A stretch of 64,000 nucleotides of DNA from Paenibacillus sabinae T27 (GTDB taxonomy: Bacteria; Bacillota; Bacilli; Paenibacillales; Paenibacillaceae). The stretch lies in contig NZ_CP004078.1 of NCBI RefSeq assembly GCF_000612505.1, positions 3,015,252 through 3,079,251 of the forward strand, written 5' to 3'. A program made the position numbers and the translations under genes. The notes under the pieces were generated by a model. That model was not told where the DNA came from, made no database searches, and saw only the letters and a list, made by a program, of their open reading frames with translations. Below, one piece after another: positions 8,157 through 16,488 of this stretch (its first letter is position 1; every line of letters begins with the position of its first letter).

Positions 8157-10268
8157 ATGAACGAAGAGCATAAGAAAAACAACCACACCAATCCATCCGC
8201 CTATCTGAACCGGGATCTCAGCTGGATCGAGTTTAACCGCCGCGTCCTTCAGGAGGCTCAGGATCCGGACAATCCTCTGCTCGAACGGGCTAAATTTCTT
8301 GGCATCGTCACAAGCAACCTGGATGAATTCATCAGTGTGCGGGTAGCGGGCATTCAGGATCAGATTCGCGCGGGCTATACGAAAAAAGATTTTACCGGTT
8401 ACACGCCCTCCGGCCTTCATAAACGTCTTTACAAGCGCGTCGGAAAGATCGTCTACGATCAGTACCGCACCTTCAGGGACATCTCCCGGAGTCTGAACAA
8501 GGAAGGCATCATTCTGGTCGACTACGAGGATTTGACACATGCCCAGGAAGCCGCGGTGGAGGAGTATTACCGTGACATCATCTTCCCGATTCTGACGCCG
8601 ATGGCGGTGGATCAGAGCCGTCCCTTCCCGCTTGTGCACAGTCTGTTCATTTACCTTGCGGTCGTTCTGAAGAAAGAAAATGCCGATGAGGACGAGTTCT
8701 ATTTTGCCATTCTGCAAATCCCATCCAATCTGCCCCGCTGCATTCCGCTGCCGCACCGCGCCAACAGCAAACGCCGGCAGTTCGTTTATATCGAGGATGT
8801 CATTCGGGCCCACATCGGAACGCTGTTCAGCGGCTATCATCCGGTTGCGGTAAATGAGTTCCGCCTTACGCGCAACTCCGACCTTTCGATTGACGAAGAA
8901 GGCGCCGAGGATCTGCTCGAGGAGATTGAGAAAGAGCTGCGCAAACGCCGCCGGGGCGTGCCTGCAAGGCTGGAGGTCCAGAAGGGCATTCATCCGTATG
9001 CTCTGGAACAGCTGCTGGCCGAGTTTGAAATCGGGCATTTTGTGTACGAGATCGACGGACCGCTGGACCTTGGATTTTTGCGTCAGTTCTCCGGCAGCCT
9101 CAAGGGCTACGGCTACTTGAACTACCCGCCGATCGAACCGGTCTATCCAGCCGAATTCGATGAAACTGAGGATTTCTTCGAGGTGCTTCGGGAGCGCGAC
9201 GTGCTTGCCTACCATCCTTATGAATCATTCGAATCCATGATCGATTTCATTACCCAGGCATCCGAGGACGATCAGGTTATGGCAATCAAGATGACGCTGT
9301 ACCGGGTCAGCGGCAACTCACCGCTCATTACCGCACTCGCCCACGCCGCCGAATCGGGCAAGCAGGTGACTGTCGTAGTGGAGCTGAAGGCGAGGTTTGA
9401 CGAAGAGCGCAATATTGCGTGGGCAAGGAAGCTGGAGCAGGCGGGATGCCATGTTGTGTATGGCCTGGTCGGTCTGAAAACGCATGCCAAAATCACGCTG
9501 ATTGTCCGCCAGGAGGGCAACGAGCTGCGCCGTTATGTACATATCGGGACAGGGAACTATAACGAGAACACCGCCAAAGTCTATACCGATATCAGCCTGT
9601 TCACCTCGAGGGATGATGCGGGGCTGGACGCCTCCGAGCTGTTCAATCAGATCACGGGATATTCCTCCAACCATGACTGGAAATCCTTCGTCGTCGCTCC
9701 GGGCCGCATGAGCCATACGCTGAGTAAACTGATCAAGCGGGAGAGCGAGCATGCTGCCGCCGGACGTCCGGCGCGGATTATCGCCAAGATGAACTCCTTG
9801 TCCAACCAGCAGGTGATCGACGAGCTGTACGAAGCGGATCAAGCCGGCGTCTCCATTGATCTGATCGTCCGCGGGGTCTGCTGTCTTCGTCCCGGAGTGC
9901 CGGGCCTGAGCGAACGGATTACGGTCCGGAGCATCGTCGACCGCTTTCTGGAGCATTCCCGGATCTACTATTTTGAAAACGGCGGCGATCCCGAAGTTTA
10001 TCTGTCCAGCGCGGACTGGATGACCCGCAACCTGACCCGCCGGGTGGAATTAATGTGTCCGGTCAAGGACAAAACGGCCCGTGAGCAAATCGTGCACATT
10101 TTGGAAGTGACGCTTCGGGATAACGTGAAATCGAGCTTCCTTCAGTCCAACGGCAATTATGAACGGCCGAACGACGAAAAGGCTCCTTACCGGAGCCAGT
10201 TCGCCGCTATGAATGTTGAGAATTGGAAGTATACTCAAGCTTCACCTTCAGACCCCATGCATTCCTGA
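8157..10268 (+). CDS. ppk1: Polyphosphate kinase 1
   Basis: PPK1 reversibly polymerises the gamma phosphate of ATP into polyphosphate. The 703-residue length is normal. The N-terminal domain shows LNRDLSWIEFNRRVL and FLGIVTSNLDEFISVRVAG; the middle holds MTLYRVSGNSP; the phosphorylated His lies in VGLKTHAKITLIV (about residue 443) and a second conserved His in YVHIGTGNYNE (~462). The C-terminal phospholipase-D-like half includes VRGVCCLRPG and SSADWMTRNL. GGAGGAG precedes the ATG. The last 62 bases overlap the 3' end of ppx on the other strand. Confidence 0.97.
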   Translation: MNEEHKKNNHTNPSAYLNRDLSWIEFNRRVLQEAQDPDNPLLERAKFLGIVTSNLDEFISVRVAGIQDQIRAGYTKKDFTGYTPSGLHKRLYKRVGKIVYDQYRTFRDISRSLNKEGIILVDYEDLTHAQEAAVEEYYRDIIFPILTPMAVDQSRPFPLVHSLFIYLAVVLKKENADEDEFYFAILQIPSNLPRCIPLPHRANSKRRQFVYIEDVIRAHIGTLFSGYHPVAVNEFRLTRNSDLSIDEEGAEDLLEEIEKELRKRRRGVPARLEVQKGIHPYALEQLLAEFEIGHFVYEIDGPLDLGFLRQFSGSLKGYGYLNYPPIEPVYPAEFDETEDFFEVLRERDVLAYHPYESFESMIDFITQASEDDQVMAIKMTLYRVSGNSPLITALAHAAESGKQVTVVVELKARFDEERNIAWARKLEQAGCHVVYGLVGLKTHAKITLIVRQEGNELRRYVHIGTGNYNENTAKVYTDISLFTSRDDAGLDASELFNQITGYSSNHDWKSFVVAPGRMSHTLSKLIKRESEHAAAGRPARIIAKMNSLSNQQVIDELYEADQAGVSIDLIVRGVCCLRPGVPGLSERITVRSIVDRFLEHSRIYYFENGGDPEVYLSSADWMTRNLTRRVELMCPVKDKTAREQIVHILEVTLRDNVKSSFLQSNGNYERPNDEKAPYRSQFAAMNVENWKYTQASPSDPMHS

Positions 10269-11745
10269 ACGCTTTGAGGGCATTGTCGATTTCCTCCAGC
10301 TTCATCAGGGGCCGTTCGTTGACCCGAAGCTCAATTTCCAGGCTTCCTCCCTTTAGCCGCGGTTTGAGCTGCTGCTGGATTCCGGTCTCCCCGGTGTCCA
10401 GCGCCGCGCTTAGCTGGACAAGCGAACCGAGCTTGTGAATCCGCTCTTCGTCGGAAGGCAGAAGAATGTCCTTATGCTCTGCGGACAGCTTCTGCTTCCG
10501 GCTTTTTGTGCTGTATGAAGCGATCATAGCGCACAGGACAAGCTGACGGTGAGTCAGACCGCGAATCGGCGAATTCATGAGCCAATAACGGGTGTGCCGC
10601 TTGGACTGGTAATAGTTGATATTGGCTCCGAGGCGGTAAAGCATGACCGATACATAGATCAGCATTTCCATCTCTTTCTCTTCGCTTTCGCCGTTGAGCG
10701 TCGTAAACAGCTTTTGAGCATGTTTGTGGACTTGGGATAAAAACTCTGCGGAAGCTTCCTGGTTCAGCTGCTGCAAGGTGCCGAGACTGTATTCCAGCGC
10801 GCTGGCGCGGACCGGATTCCCGGGTTCAAGCAGATCGTGCAGCATCCCTTCGCGAAGCCCTTCTCCGCTAATAAGCGCATGCCCGGCTCCTACATACTGA
10901 TACACGGTATGAAAAATAATCAGACCCGATACAATGATGTCTGCCCGGCTTTTGGACAGCCCCTCCAGATTTTTACGCTTGTCGTACGGCATCGCAGGCA
11001 GCGTCTCCATAAATCTTTTGACCGTATCCGTGGACAGCGTGTATCCGTGGGAATTAGGAAGCGAGTAACTCTTTCGCTTCTGGTCGATTTTCCCAAGCGT
11101 CCGCAGCGTTCCGCCAAGACCGAATAAAGGCAGTCCTTTTCCGGACTTAAGCCATTCACAGCTCTCAAGACGCTCACGAACGAAGGCTTCCAGCCTGTGC
11201 ACCTGCTCCATGCTCCAGTTGCCACCATGGCCGAACGTCACATTTGTATTGACCGCCCCGAACGGAAAGGAAATGCTGTTTCGGAAGCGCCGGTTCTGAA
11301 ACTGGGTAATCTCCGTACTGCCGCCGCCGATATCGATGACAAATCCGTCCTCTACATCGAAGGCGTTGATGACGCCGAGAAAGCCGAAATAAGCTTCCTG
11401 CTGTCCGCTGATAATCTCAATCGGCAGTGAAGCCGCTTCGGAAAGAAACTCTGCGATCTCTTCGGAGTTGGACGCATTCCGGATGGCCGCAGTCGCCCCG
11501 GCGCGAATCCGCTGGGCGCCGAACACTCGGCATACCTGTTTAAATTGAAGAAGCACCGGGACGATGGTCTCCAGCGCATCCCGCTCCAGCCTGTTCTCGG
11601 TAGTAATCTTTTCACTTAGCCGGGCAGAGTATTTGCATTCCTTAATAATCCGGTAGCCCCCTTCAGGGGTCGTTTCGTAAATTACAAGTCTGATGGAGTT
11701 GGAACCGATATCGATAATACCTGTTCGGCTGAGGTCGTTGTTCAT
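10207..11745 (-). CDS. ppx: Exopolyphosphatase, Ppx/GppA family
   Basis: Ppx removes terminal phosphates from polyphosphate (some members act on pppGpp). The ASKHA-type N-terminal domain shows GIIDIGSNSIRLVIYE, the glycine-rich FVIDIGGGSTEI, and SFPFGAVN; about residue 310 onward is the HD-like C-terminal domain with KHAQKLF and LYRLGANINYYQSKRH. Length is 512, the long Ppx type. GGGGAA precedes the ATG. Convergent with ppk, with 62 bases of shared 3' coding sequence and no terminator visible between them, so transcripts are likely to form antisense pairs. Confidence 0.94.
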   Translation of the reverse strand: MNNDLSRTGIIDIGSNSIRLVIYETTPEGGYRIIKECKYSARLSEKITTENRLERDALETIVPVLLQFKQVCRVFGAQRIRAGATAAIRNASNSEEIAEFLSEAASLPIEIISGQQEAYFGFLGVINAFDVEDGFVIDIGGGSTEITQFQNRRFRNSISFPFGAVNTNVTFGHGGNWSMEQVHRLEAFVRERLESCEWLKSGKGLPLFGLGGTLRTLGKIDQKRKSYSLPNSHGYTLSTDTVKRFMETLPAMPYDKRKNLEGLSKSRADIIVSGLIIFHTVYQYVGAGHALISGEGLREGMLHDLLEPGNPVRASALEYSLGTLQQLNQEASAEFLSQVHKHAQKLFTTLNGESEEKEMEMLIYVSVMLYRLGANINYYQSKRHTRYWLMNSPIRGLTHRQLVLCAMIASYSTKSRKQKLSAEHKDILLPSDEERIHKLGSLVQLSAALDTGETGIQQQLKPRLKGGSLEIELRVNERPLMKLEEIDNALKAFRNAWGLKVKLEYTSNSQHS

Positions 11746-11778
11746 TGTTTGTTCCCCTTTATCTCATTACTGAGCATA

Positions 11779-11784
11779 ATTATA
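11779..11784 (-). promoter_or_regulatory. Possible -10 element for ppx
   Basis: A perfect TATAAT on the - strand lies ~35 bases upstream of the ppx start. The matching -35, TGTAAA at 17 bases, is poor. Confidence 0.4.
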
Positions 11785-11872
11785 CATGTTTAGACAGCAT
11801 ATTTACATTTTAAACGTTGAACGGTTTTCTAAACGTCTCCAAGAAATCGATTGTAATCCGGAAATGGCGAAT

Positions 11873-11914
11873 GAAAAAAGCGGCCCGGAAGCGCTTCTTG
11901 CTTCCGGGCCGCTT
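11873..11914 (-). terminator. Terminator of the amino-acid ABC transporter operon
   Basis: A 15-base-pair perfect stem AAGCGGCCCGGAAGC/GCTTCCGGGCCGCTT with loop GCTTCTT is followed by a T-run on the - strand, 13 bases after the ATPase stop. Confidence 0.92.
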
Positions 11915-11927
11915 GATATATGCGATT

Positions 11928-12650
11928 TTACAACACCTTGCTCAGAAAATCACGGGTTCTGGCATGCTTTGGACTGCCGAATACTTCCGCAGGCGTTCCC
12001 TGCTCCACGATTACCCCGCCGTCCATGAACAGAATCCGGTCCCCCACCTCGCGGGCAAAGCCCATCTCATGAGTGACGATGACCATGGTCATGCCCTGCT
12101 CGGCCAGCTTCTTCATCACCTCAAGCACTTCGCCGACCATTTCGGGGTCCAGCGCCGAGGTCGGCTCGTCGAACAGCATGACGTGCGGCTGCATGGCCAA
12201 TGCGCGGGCGATGGCGATCCGCTGCTTTTGTCCGCCCGATAACTGCGACGGATAGGCATCCTTCTTGTCTTCAAGTCCAACGGTGCGCAGCAGATCAGTC
12301 GCGACTTTCTCCGCTTCGGCCGAAGACTGCTTCTTGACTTTAACCGGAGCCAGCGTAATGTTCTGCAGCACGGTCTTGTGCGGGAACAGGTTGAACTGCT
12401 GGAAGACCATGCCCATTTTTTCACGCGTTACGTTAATATTATGCTTTCGGTCCGTGATGGATTGTCCCTCGAAGGAGATTTCGCCGCCTGTCGGCTGCTC
12501 CAGCAGATTCAGGCAGCGCAAAAAGGTGCTTTTTCCCGAACCGCTGGGGCCGATCACAACGACCACTTCGCCTTTTTCAATCGCAAGATCGATGCCTTTC
12601 AGAATTTCCAGCTTTCCAAATGCTTTTTGCAAGTTCTTAACGGCGATCAC
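11928..12650 (-). CDS. Polar amino-acid ABC transporter ATPase (GlnQ type)
   Basis: The ATP-hydrolysing subunit of a polar amino-acid importer. It has Walker [11 protein letters not shown]-loop [14 protein letters not shown], signature [15 protein letters not shown], Walker [15 protein letters not shown] and switch His in [13 protein letters not shown]. The long frame opens at a TTG (12680), but AAAGGAG at 12661-12667 fits the GTG at 12650, giving 240 residues, the usual GlnQ length. This start overlaps the permease stop by 14 bases. The third gene of an SBP-permease-ATPase operon; the substrate is not clear from sequence (arginine, glutamine, cystine and others use this family). Confidence 0.93.
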   Translation of the reverse strand: MIAVKNLQKAFGKLEILKGIDLAIEKGEVVVVIGPSGSGKSTFLRCLNLLEQPTGGEISFEGQSITDRKHNINVTREKMGMVFQQFNLFPHKTVLQNITLAPVKVKKQSSAEAEKVATDLLRTVGLEDKKDAYPSQLSGGQKQRIAIARALAMQPHVMLFDEPTSALDPEMVGEVLEVMKKLAEQGMTMVIVTHEMGFAREVGDRILFMDGGVIVEQGTPAEVFGSPKHARTRDFLSKVL

Positions 12651-13296
12651 TGGTATTCCATCTCCTTTCCAGTCTGCCAAGCACTTTGGATAATGTAAAT
12701 GTAAGTATAAAATACATCAGAGCGATAACCAGCAGAGGAGTCAGCCCGTCATAGGTAATCGTGGTAATGGTTCTGGCCTGGAAGAACAGATCCGTCGCTC
12801 CAATCATGCCGACAATGGACGATTCTTTGATTATGGTGATGAACTCGTTGCCTATCGCCGGAAGTACGTTCTTCAGCGCCTGCGGAAGAATAATATAGCG
12901 CATCGTCATCGCATGCGTCATCCCGAGCGAACGCGATGCTTCCATCTGGCCCCGGTCCACGCCCTGAATACCTGCCCGGAATATTTCGGCAAGATAGGCT
13001 GAGCTGTTGATCGTAAGAGTAATTGCCCCCGACTGTAACGCGGTAAACTCAAGACCGATTGAAGTCAGACCGTAGTGAATGATAAACAATTGCACAAGCA
13101 TTGGCGTTCCGCGCAGAAATTCCACCCAGGCGGCGGCGATCCAGCGAAGCACTCTAAAGCTTGACATCCGCAGCAGGGCAACGACGATCCCGAGCACGAA
13201 GCCGCAGATGACGCCGATTATCGCGAGAAGAAGCGTGTATTGCAGTCCTGTCAGAAAAAAGCTGCGGTATTCATACGCCATATTAAGCAAATTCAT
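12637..13296 (-). CDS. Polar amino-acid ABC transporter permease (HisM/GlnP type)
   Basis: An inner-membrane subunit with about five hydrophobic segments: [20 protein letters not shown], then one near [16 protein letters not shown], and the last at [15 protein letters not shown]. The His/Glu/Gln permease signature [12 protein letters not shown] and the EAA loop [20 protein letters not shown] that docks on the ATPase are present. A GTG at 13320 opens the frame, but GGAGG precedes the ATG at 13296 by 12 bases and that start gives a normal N-terminus (219 residues). It is separated from the binding-protein gene by a terminator hairpin. Confidence 0.93.
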   Translation of the reverse strand: MNLLNMAYEYRSFFLTGLQYTLLLAIIGVICGFVLGIVVALLRMSSFRVLRWIAAAWVEFLRGTPMLVQLFIIHYGLTSIGLEFTALQSGAITLTINSSAYLAEIFRAGIQGVDRGQMEASRSLGMTHAMTMRYIILPQALKNVLPAIGNEFITIIKESSIVGMIGATDLFFQARTITTITYDGLTPLLVIALMYFILTFTLSKVLGRLERRWNTSDRR

Positions 13297-13320
13297 CCTG
13301 CTCTCAAACCTCCTTGTCAC

Positions 13321-13356
13321 AAAAAAATAGAAAACGGCGGATCACCGCCATTTTCT
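13321..13356 (-). terminator. Internal terminator between binding-protein and permease genes
   Basis: The stem AGAAAA(T)GGCGG/CCGCC(A)TTTTCT, with an ATCA loop, is followed by seven T on the - strand. It sits 41 bases after the binding-protein stop and upstream of the permease, so some transcripts should end here, giving more binding protein than membrane parts. Confidence 0.82.
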
Positions 13357-13396
13357 CGATTTTAAGGATAACGCAACATTCCGTATACCTTTAGCC

Positions 13397-14212
13397 TTAC
13401 TTGCTCTCCGCCAGTTCGGATGCTTTGGTTACATACTCTTCGATCTTTCCGGCGGAATTCAGTTCGCCAAGCGTCTTGTTGATCTGAGTCAGCAGCTCCG
13501 AGTTGCCCTTCTTGACCCCGATAACGTATCCGTCGTCTTCCACTTCCGGTTTGGCATCGGTGATGACCAGCCCCTTCACGTTCTTGACAAAGGACTTGGC
13601 TACCGGACCTTCCATAATGGAAGCGTCGACCCGGTTGGACTGAAGCTGAAGCACGATATCGGAAATTTTGGCAAGCGACGTCAGTTTCGCCCCCTCGATT
13701 CCTTTCGCGATGTCTTCCTGAATGGAACCGGTCTGGATACCGATCTTCGCACCTTTCAAGGTATCCATCGTATTAAATTTATCCTTGTCGGCTTCGCGGA
13801 CAACAACGGCCTGTTCGGCTTTATAATAGACATCGGACAGATCCACCGCCTTCGCTCTTTCCGGTGTCGGACTGAGTCCTGAAATGACCATATCCACTCT
13901 TCCGCTGGACAGCTCGTTGAGCAGCGAATCGAACGGCAGATCCTTGATCACCAGCTCGGCGCCCATATCTGCAGCGATGTCTTTGGCAATGTCGATGTCA
14001 AAACCGACGATGGTATCCTTGCCGTCGATCACCTTGTGGAATTCATACGGCGGAAAGTCCGCGCTTGTCCCCAGCGTCAACGTTTTCTTCGCCGCCGTAC
14101 CTGTATTGCCTCCGTTAGCATCAGTACCCGTGTTGGCCTTGTCCTGGCCGCAGCCCGAAAGAAGGCTTGCCGCGAGCAGCATCCCCATAGACATTTTGAT
14201 CCATTTGTTCAT
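13397..14212 (-). CDS. Polar amino-acid ABC transporter substrate-binding lipoprotein
   Basis: A 271-residue periplasmic-binding-protein-type receptor anchored on the outside of the membrane. Signal peptide with lipobox LLSGC, then a Gly/Asn/Thr-rich linker, then a family 3 solute-binding domain: TLTLGTSADFPPYEF, IVGFDIDIAKDIAADMG (family 3 signature), MVISGLSPTPERAKAVDLSD and KIGIQTGSIQEDIAKG. The frame opens at 14239, but the ATG at 14212 starts a proper signal peptide (MNKWIKMSMG) after GGGGAGA. Driven by a good sigma-A-like promoter at 14303-14331. Confidence 0.93.
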   Translation of the reverse strand: MNKWIKMSMGMLLAASLLSGCGQDKANTGTDANGGNTGTAAKKTLTLGTSADFPPYEFHKVIDGKDTIVGFDIDIAKDIAADMGAELVIKDLPFDSLLNELSSGRVDMVISGLSPTPERAKAVDLSDVYYKAEQAVVVREADKDKFNTMDTLKGAKIGIQTGSIQEDIAKGIEGAKLTSLAKISDIVLQLQSNRVDASIMEGPVAKSFVKNVKGLVITDAKPEVEDDGYVIGVKKGNSELLTQINKTLGELNSAGKIEEYVTKASELAESK

Positions 14213-14530
14213 TTGTGTATATCTCCCCTGTTCTCTCATCGGGCGTTGCAGCCCATCTGTGTGTCAGATGTGTGTTAGTTGTTTCTTGTCCCGGACCGAC
14301 TTATTATAATTCAACTCGTATGAATATGCAAAGATTTTTTTGAAGATAAATTGGCAAAATAACAGGACGGCGTTTGTAACCCGTATTCAAGCTGAGCCGG
14401 TTGCGAAAACGGATTGATTTTCTGAAAAATCCTGAAATCAATTGGTTCAATCCATTAAATTTAAGGGTATTAACCTTAGGCACCGATTCCGAACCTTATC
14501 AGAACCCGATCAAAGATTAGGAGGGCGACT
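14213..14530. other. Divergent region between the ABC operon and the GH13 gene
   Basis: These 318 bases contain the - strand promoter above and, close to the GH13 gene, a dyad TAAGG-GTATTAA-CCTTA at 14462-14478 that could be an operator. GGAGG lies seven bases before the GH13 ATG. No riboswitch or small gene recognised. Confidence 0.4.
14303..14331 (-). promoter_or_regulatory. Promoter of the amino-acid ABC operon
   Basis: On the - strand TTGCAT, a 17-base spacer, then a perfect TATAAT, about 90 bases upstream of the binding-protein ATG. Confidence 0.72.
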
Positions 14531-16348
14531 ATGCTGTTAGAAGCTTTGTATCATGTACCCCGTGACAAATGGGCATATGCCTATGATAAGGAAACCGTGC
14601 ATCTGCGCCTGCGGACGAAACGGGATGATGCGGAAGCGATCTGTGTCATGACCGGCGATAAATACGCCTGGGACCGTACGTTTGAAGAAGTCCCCATGAA
14701 AAAGGCTGCTTCTGACGAATTATTCGATTATTGGGAAGCCTGCGCGCAGCCGAAATTTAAGCGGTTGTCCTATCTGTTTCGGATCGAATCCAGCGGTGAG
14801 ACGGTTTATCTGTCGGAAAAAGGCACGATGAATGAAATGCCCCAGCCTCCGGGAGGAAATTTCGAGTTCCAGTATATTCATGAAATCGACCTGTTCAAAG
14901 TTCCAGAATGGGCCAAGGATGCGGTGTTCTATCAGATTATGCCGGAGCGCTTCGCCAACGGGGACCCCGCCTTAAGTCCCGAAACAGCGGAGCCTTGGGG
15001 AGGCACGCCACAGCGGGAGAACTTCTTCGGAGGCGATATTCAGGGCGTTATGGACCATATCGACTACCTGGCCGATCTTGGCGTCAACGCCATCTATTTC
15101 ACGCCGCTGTTCGTTTCGCCGTCCAACCATAAATACGACATTATTGATTATAAAAAGGTCGATCCCCATTTCGGGGACAACGCGAAGCTGAAGGCTCTGG
15201 TCGACCTCTGCCATGAGAAAGGCATCCGTGTGATGCTTGATGCGGTATTTAACCACTGCAGCAAGGAATTTCCTCCTTTTCAGGATGTCCTGAAGAACGG
15301 AAAACAATCCAAATATGCCGATTGGTTCCATATTAATTCTTATCCGGTGCAGGTTGTGGACGGCATTCCAAGCTATGACACCTTCGGTTTTTATGAAAAT
15401 ATGCCCAAATTCAATACCGCCAATCCGGAGGTCAAATCGTATCTACTGGATGTGGCGGAATACTGGATTAAGGAAATCAAGCTGGACGGCTGGCGGCTGG
15501 ACGTGGCGGACGAGATCGATCACCATTTCTGGCATGATTTCCGGATCGTTGTCAAAAGAGCAAATCCGGAAGCCTTTATTGTCGGCGAGGTATGGAGCGA
15601 CTCGCTGCCGTGGCTGCTTGGCGACCAGTTCGATTCGGTTATGAATTATCCGTTCTCCGGCACCGTTCTGGATTTTTTCAACGGGGAAATGGACAGCTAT
15701 ACCTTCAGCAATAAAATCGGCTCTCTGCTTATGCGCTACCCCCAGCAGACCAATGAGGTCATCTTCAACCTTCTGTGCAGCCATGATACGCCGCGCCTGC
15801 TTAACCGTATGGGAGAAGACAAGCGAAAGCTGAAGCTCACCGTTGCCTTTTTATTCACGTTCATGGGAACGCCATGCATCTTCTATGGGGACGAAATCGG
15901 ACTGACCGGCGAGGGCGACCCCGATTGCCGAAAATGTATGGAATGGGACCCTGCCAAGCAGGACCAAGAGCTTCTTGATTTCTACAAAAAAATGATTTCG
16001 CTGCGGAAGGAGAACCCGGCACTGCGCAGAGGCCAATTTCGCATTATCGACGCTTGCAAGGATGATCCGTGCATCATTTATGAGCGGGTCGATGCGGAAA
16101 TCCATTTTACGATCTGGATGAACAACTCGCCCGAAGCCCGCAGCTTAAGCCATTCAATGGAAACCGAAGATTGGAAGGATACGTTCACCGGCGAACCGGT
16201 GAAGCCAGATAACGGAAAGATGCATGTCACGCTTGAGCCTTATGGATTCCGCATTTTATCCCGCCGCTTGAAACAGGAGACGTCTGTTTCTTCCGGGAAG
16301 GATTCCGGCGATGCGGTGAAAGAAGAGTCGGCGACCGTTCATCAATAA
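14531..16348 (+). CDS. GH13 alpha-glycosidase (cyclomaltodextrinase/neopullulanase type)
   Basis: A 605-residue cytosolic enzyme (no signal peptide) of the GH13_20-like group that hydrolyses cyclodextrins, pullulan or maltodextrins. The N-terminal ~120 residues form the extra beta domain of that group. The TIM barrel begins VFYQIMPERFANGDP; then VMLDAVFNHCS (region I), DGWRLDVADE (nucleophile Asp ~323), VGEVW (acid/base Glu ~353) and CSHDTPR (third Asp ~418). CIFYGDEIGLTGEGDPDCRK follows. The C-terminal tail is Ser/Asp-rich and probably disordered. Convergent with glgA; likely recycles oligosaccharides from glycogen or imported dextrins. Confidence 0.9.
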   Translation: MLLEALYHVPRDKWAYAYDKETVHLRLRTKRDDAEAICVMTGDKYAWDRTFEEVPMKKAASDELFDYWEACAQPKFKRLSYLFRIESSGETVYLSEKGTMNEMPQPPGGNFEFQYIHEIDLFKVPEWAKDAVFYQIMPERFANGDPALSPETAEPWGGTPQRENFFGGDIQGVMDHIDYLADLGVNAIYFTPLFVSPSNHKYDIIDYKKVDPHFGDNAKLKALVDLCHEKGIRVMLDAVFNHCSKEFPPFQDVLKNGKQSKYADWFHINSYPVQVVDGIPSYDTFGFYENMPKFNTANPEVKSYLLDVAEYWIKEIKLDGWRLDVADEIDHHFWHDFRIVVKRANPEAFIVGEVWSDSLPWLLGDQFDSVMNYPFSGTVLDFFNGEMDSYTFSNKIGSLLMRYPQQTNEVIFNLLCSHDTPRLLNRMGEDKRKLKLTVAFLFTFMGTPCIFYGDEIGLTGEGDPDCRKCMEWDPAKQDQELLDFYKKMISLRKENPALRRGQFRIIDACKDDPCIIYERVDAEIHFTIWMNNSPEARSLSHSMETEDWKDTFTGEPVKPDNGKMHVTLEPYGFRILSRRLKQETSVSSGKDSGDAVKEESATVHQ

Positions 16349-16357
16349 ACGGCGGGG

Positions 16358-16393
16358 ATCATTCGCAGAATCATTCGCAGGATCATTTACAGG
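16358..16393 (+). repeat. Three tandem 12-bp units
   Basis: Units ATCATTCGCAGA, ATCATTCGCAGG and ATCATTTACAGG follow each other directly, ten bases after the GH13 stop codon. Probably slippage; no function seen. Confidence 0.7.
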
Positions 16394-16405
16394 ATTAACA
16401 CAAAT

Positions 16406-16456
16406 AAAAAGGCAGCTTTCCTTAGAGGCGTAAATACGCCGGGAAAGCTGCCTTTT
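16406..16456. terminator. Bidirectional terminator between the GH13 gene and glgA
   Basis: The stem AAAAGGCAGCTTTCC/GGGAAAGCTGCCTTTT carries A-rich and T-rich ends on both sides and encloses a small GGCGTAAATACGCC hairpin. It serves the convergent GH13 gene (+) and glgA (-). Confidence 0.9.
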
Positions 16457-16488
16457 CTGTTGCCCGGAATAGCGAACCGTTCAGACCA

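Noticed and set aside
7977..9215. A 412-codon - strand frame opposite ppk
   Set aside because: It mirrors the ppk codon pattern, has no family resemblance and overlaps strongly supported PPK1 motifs.
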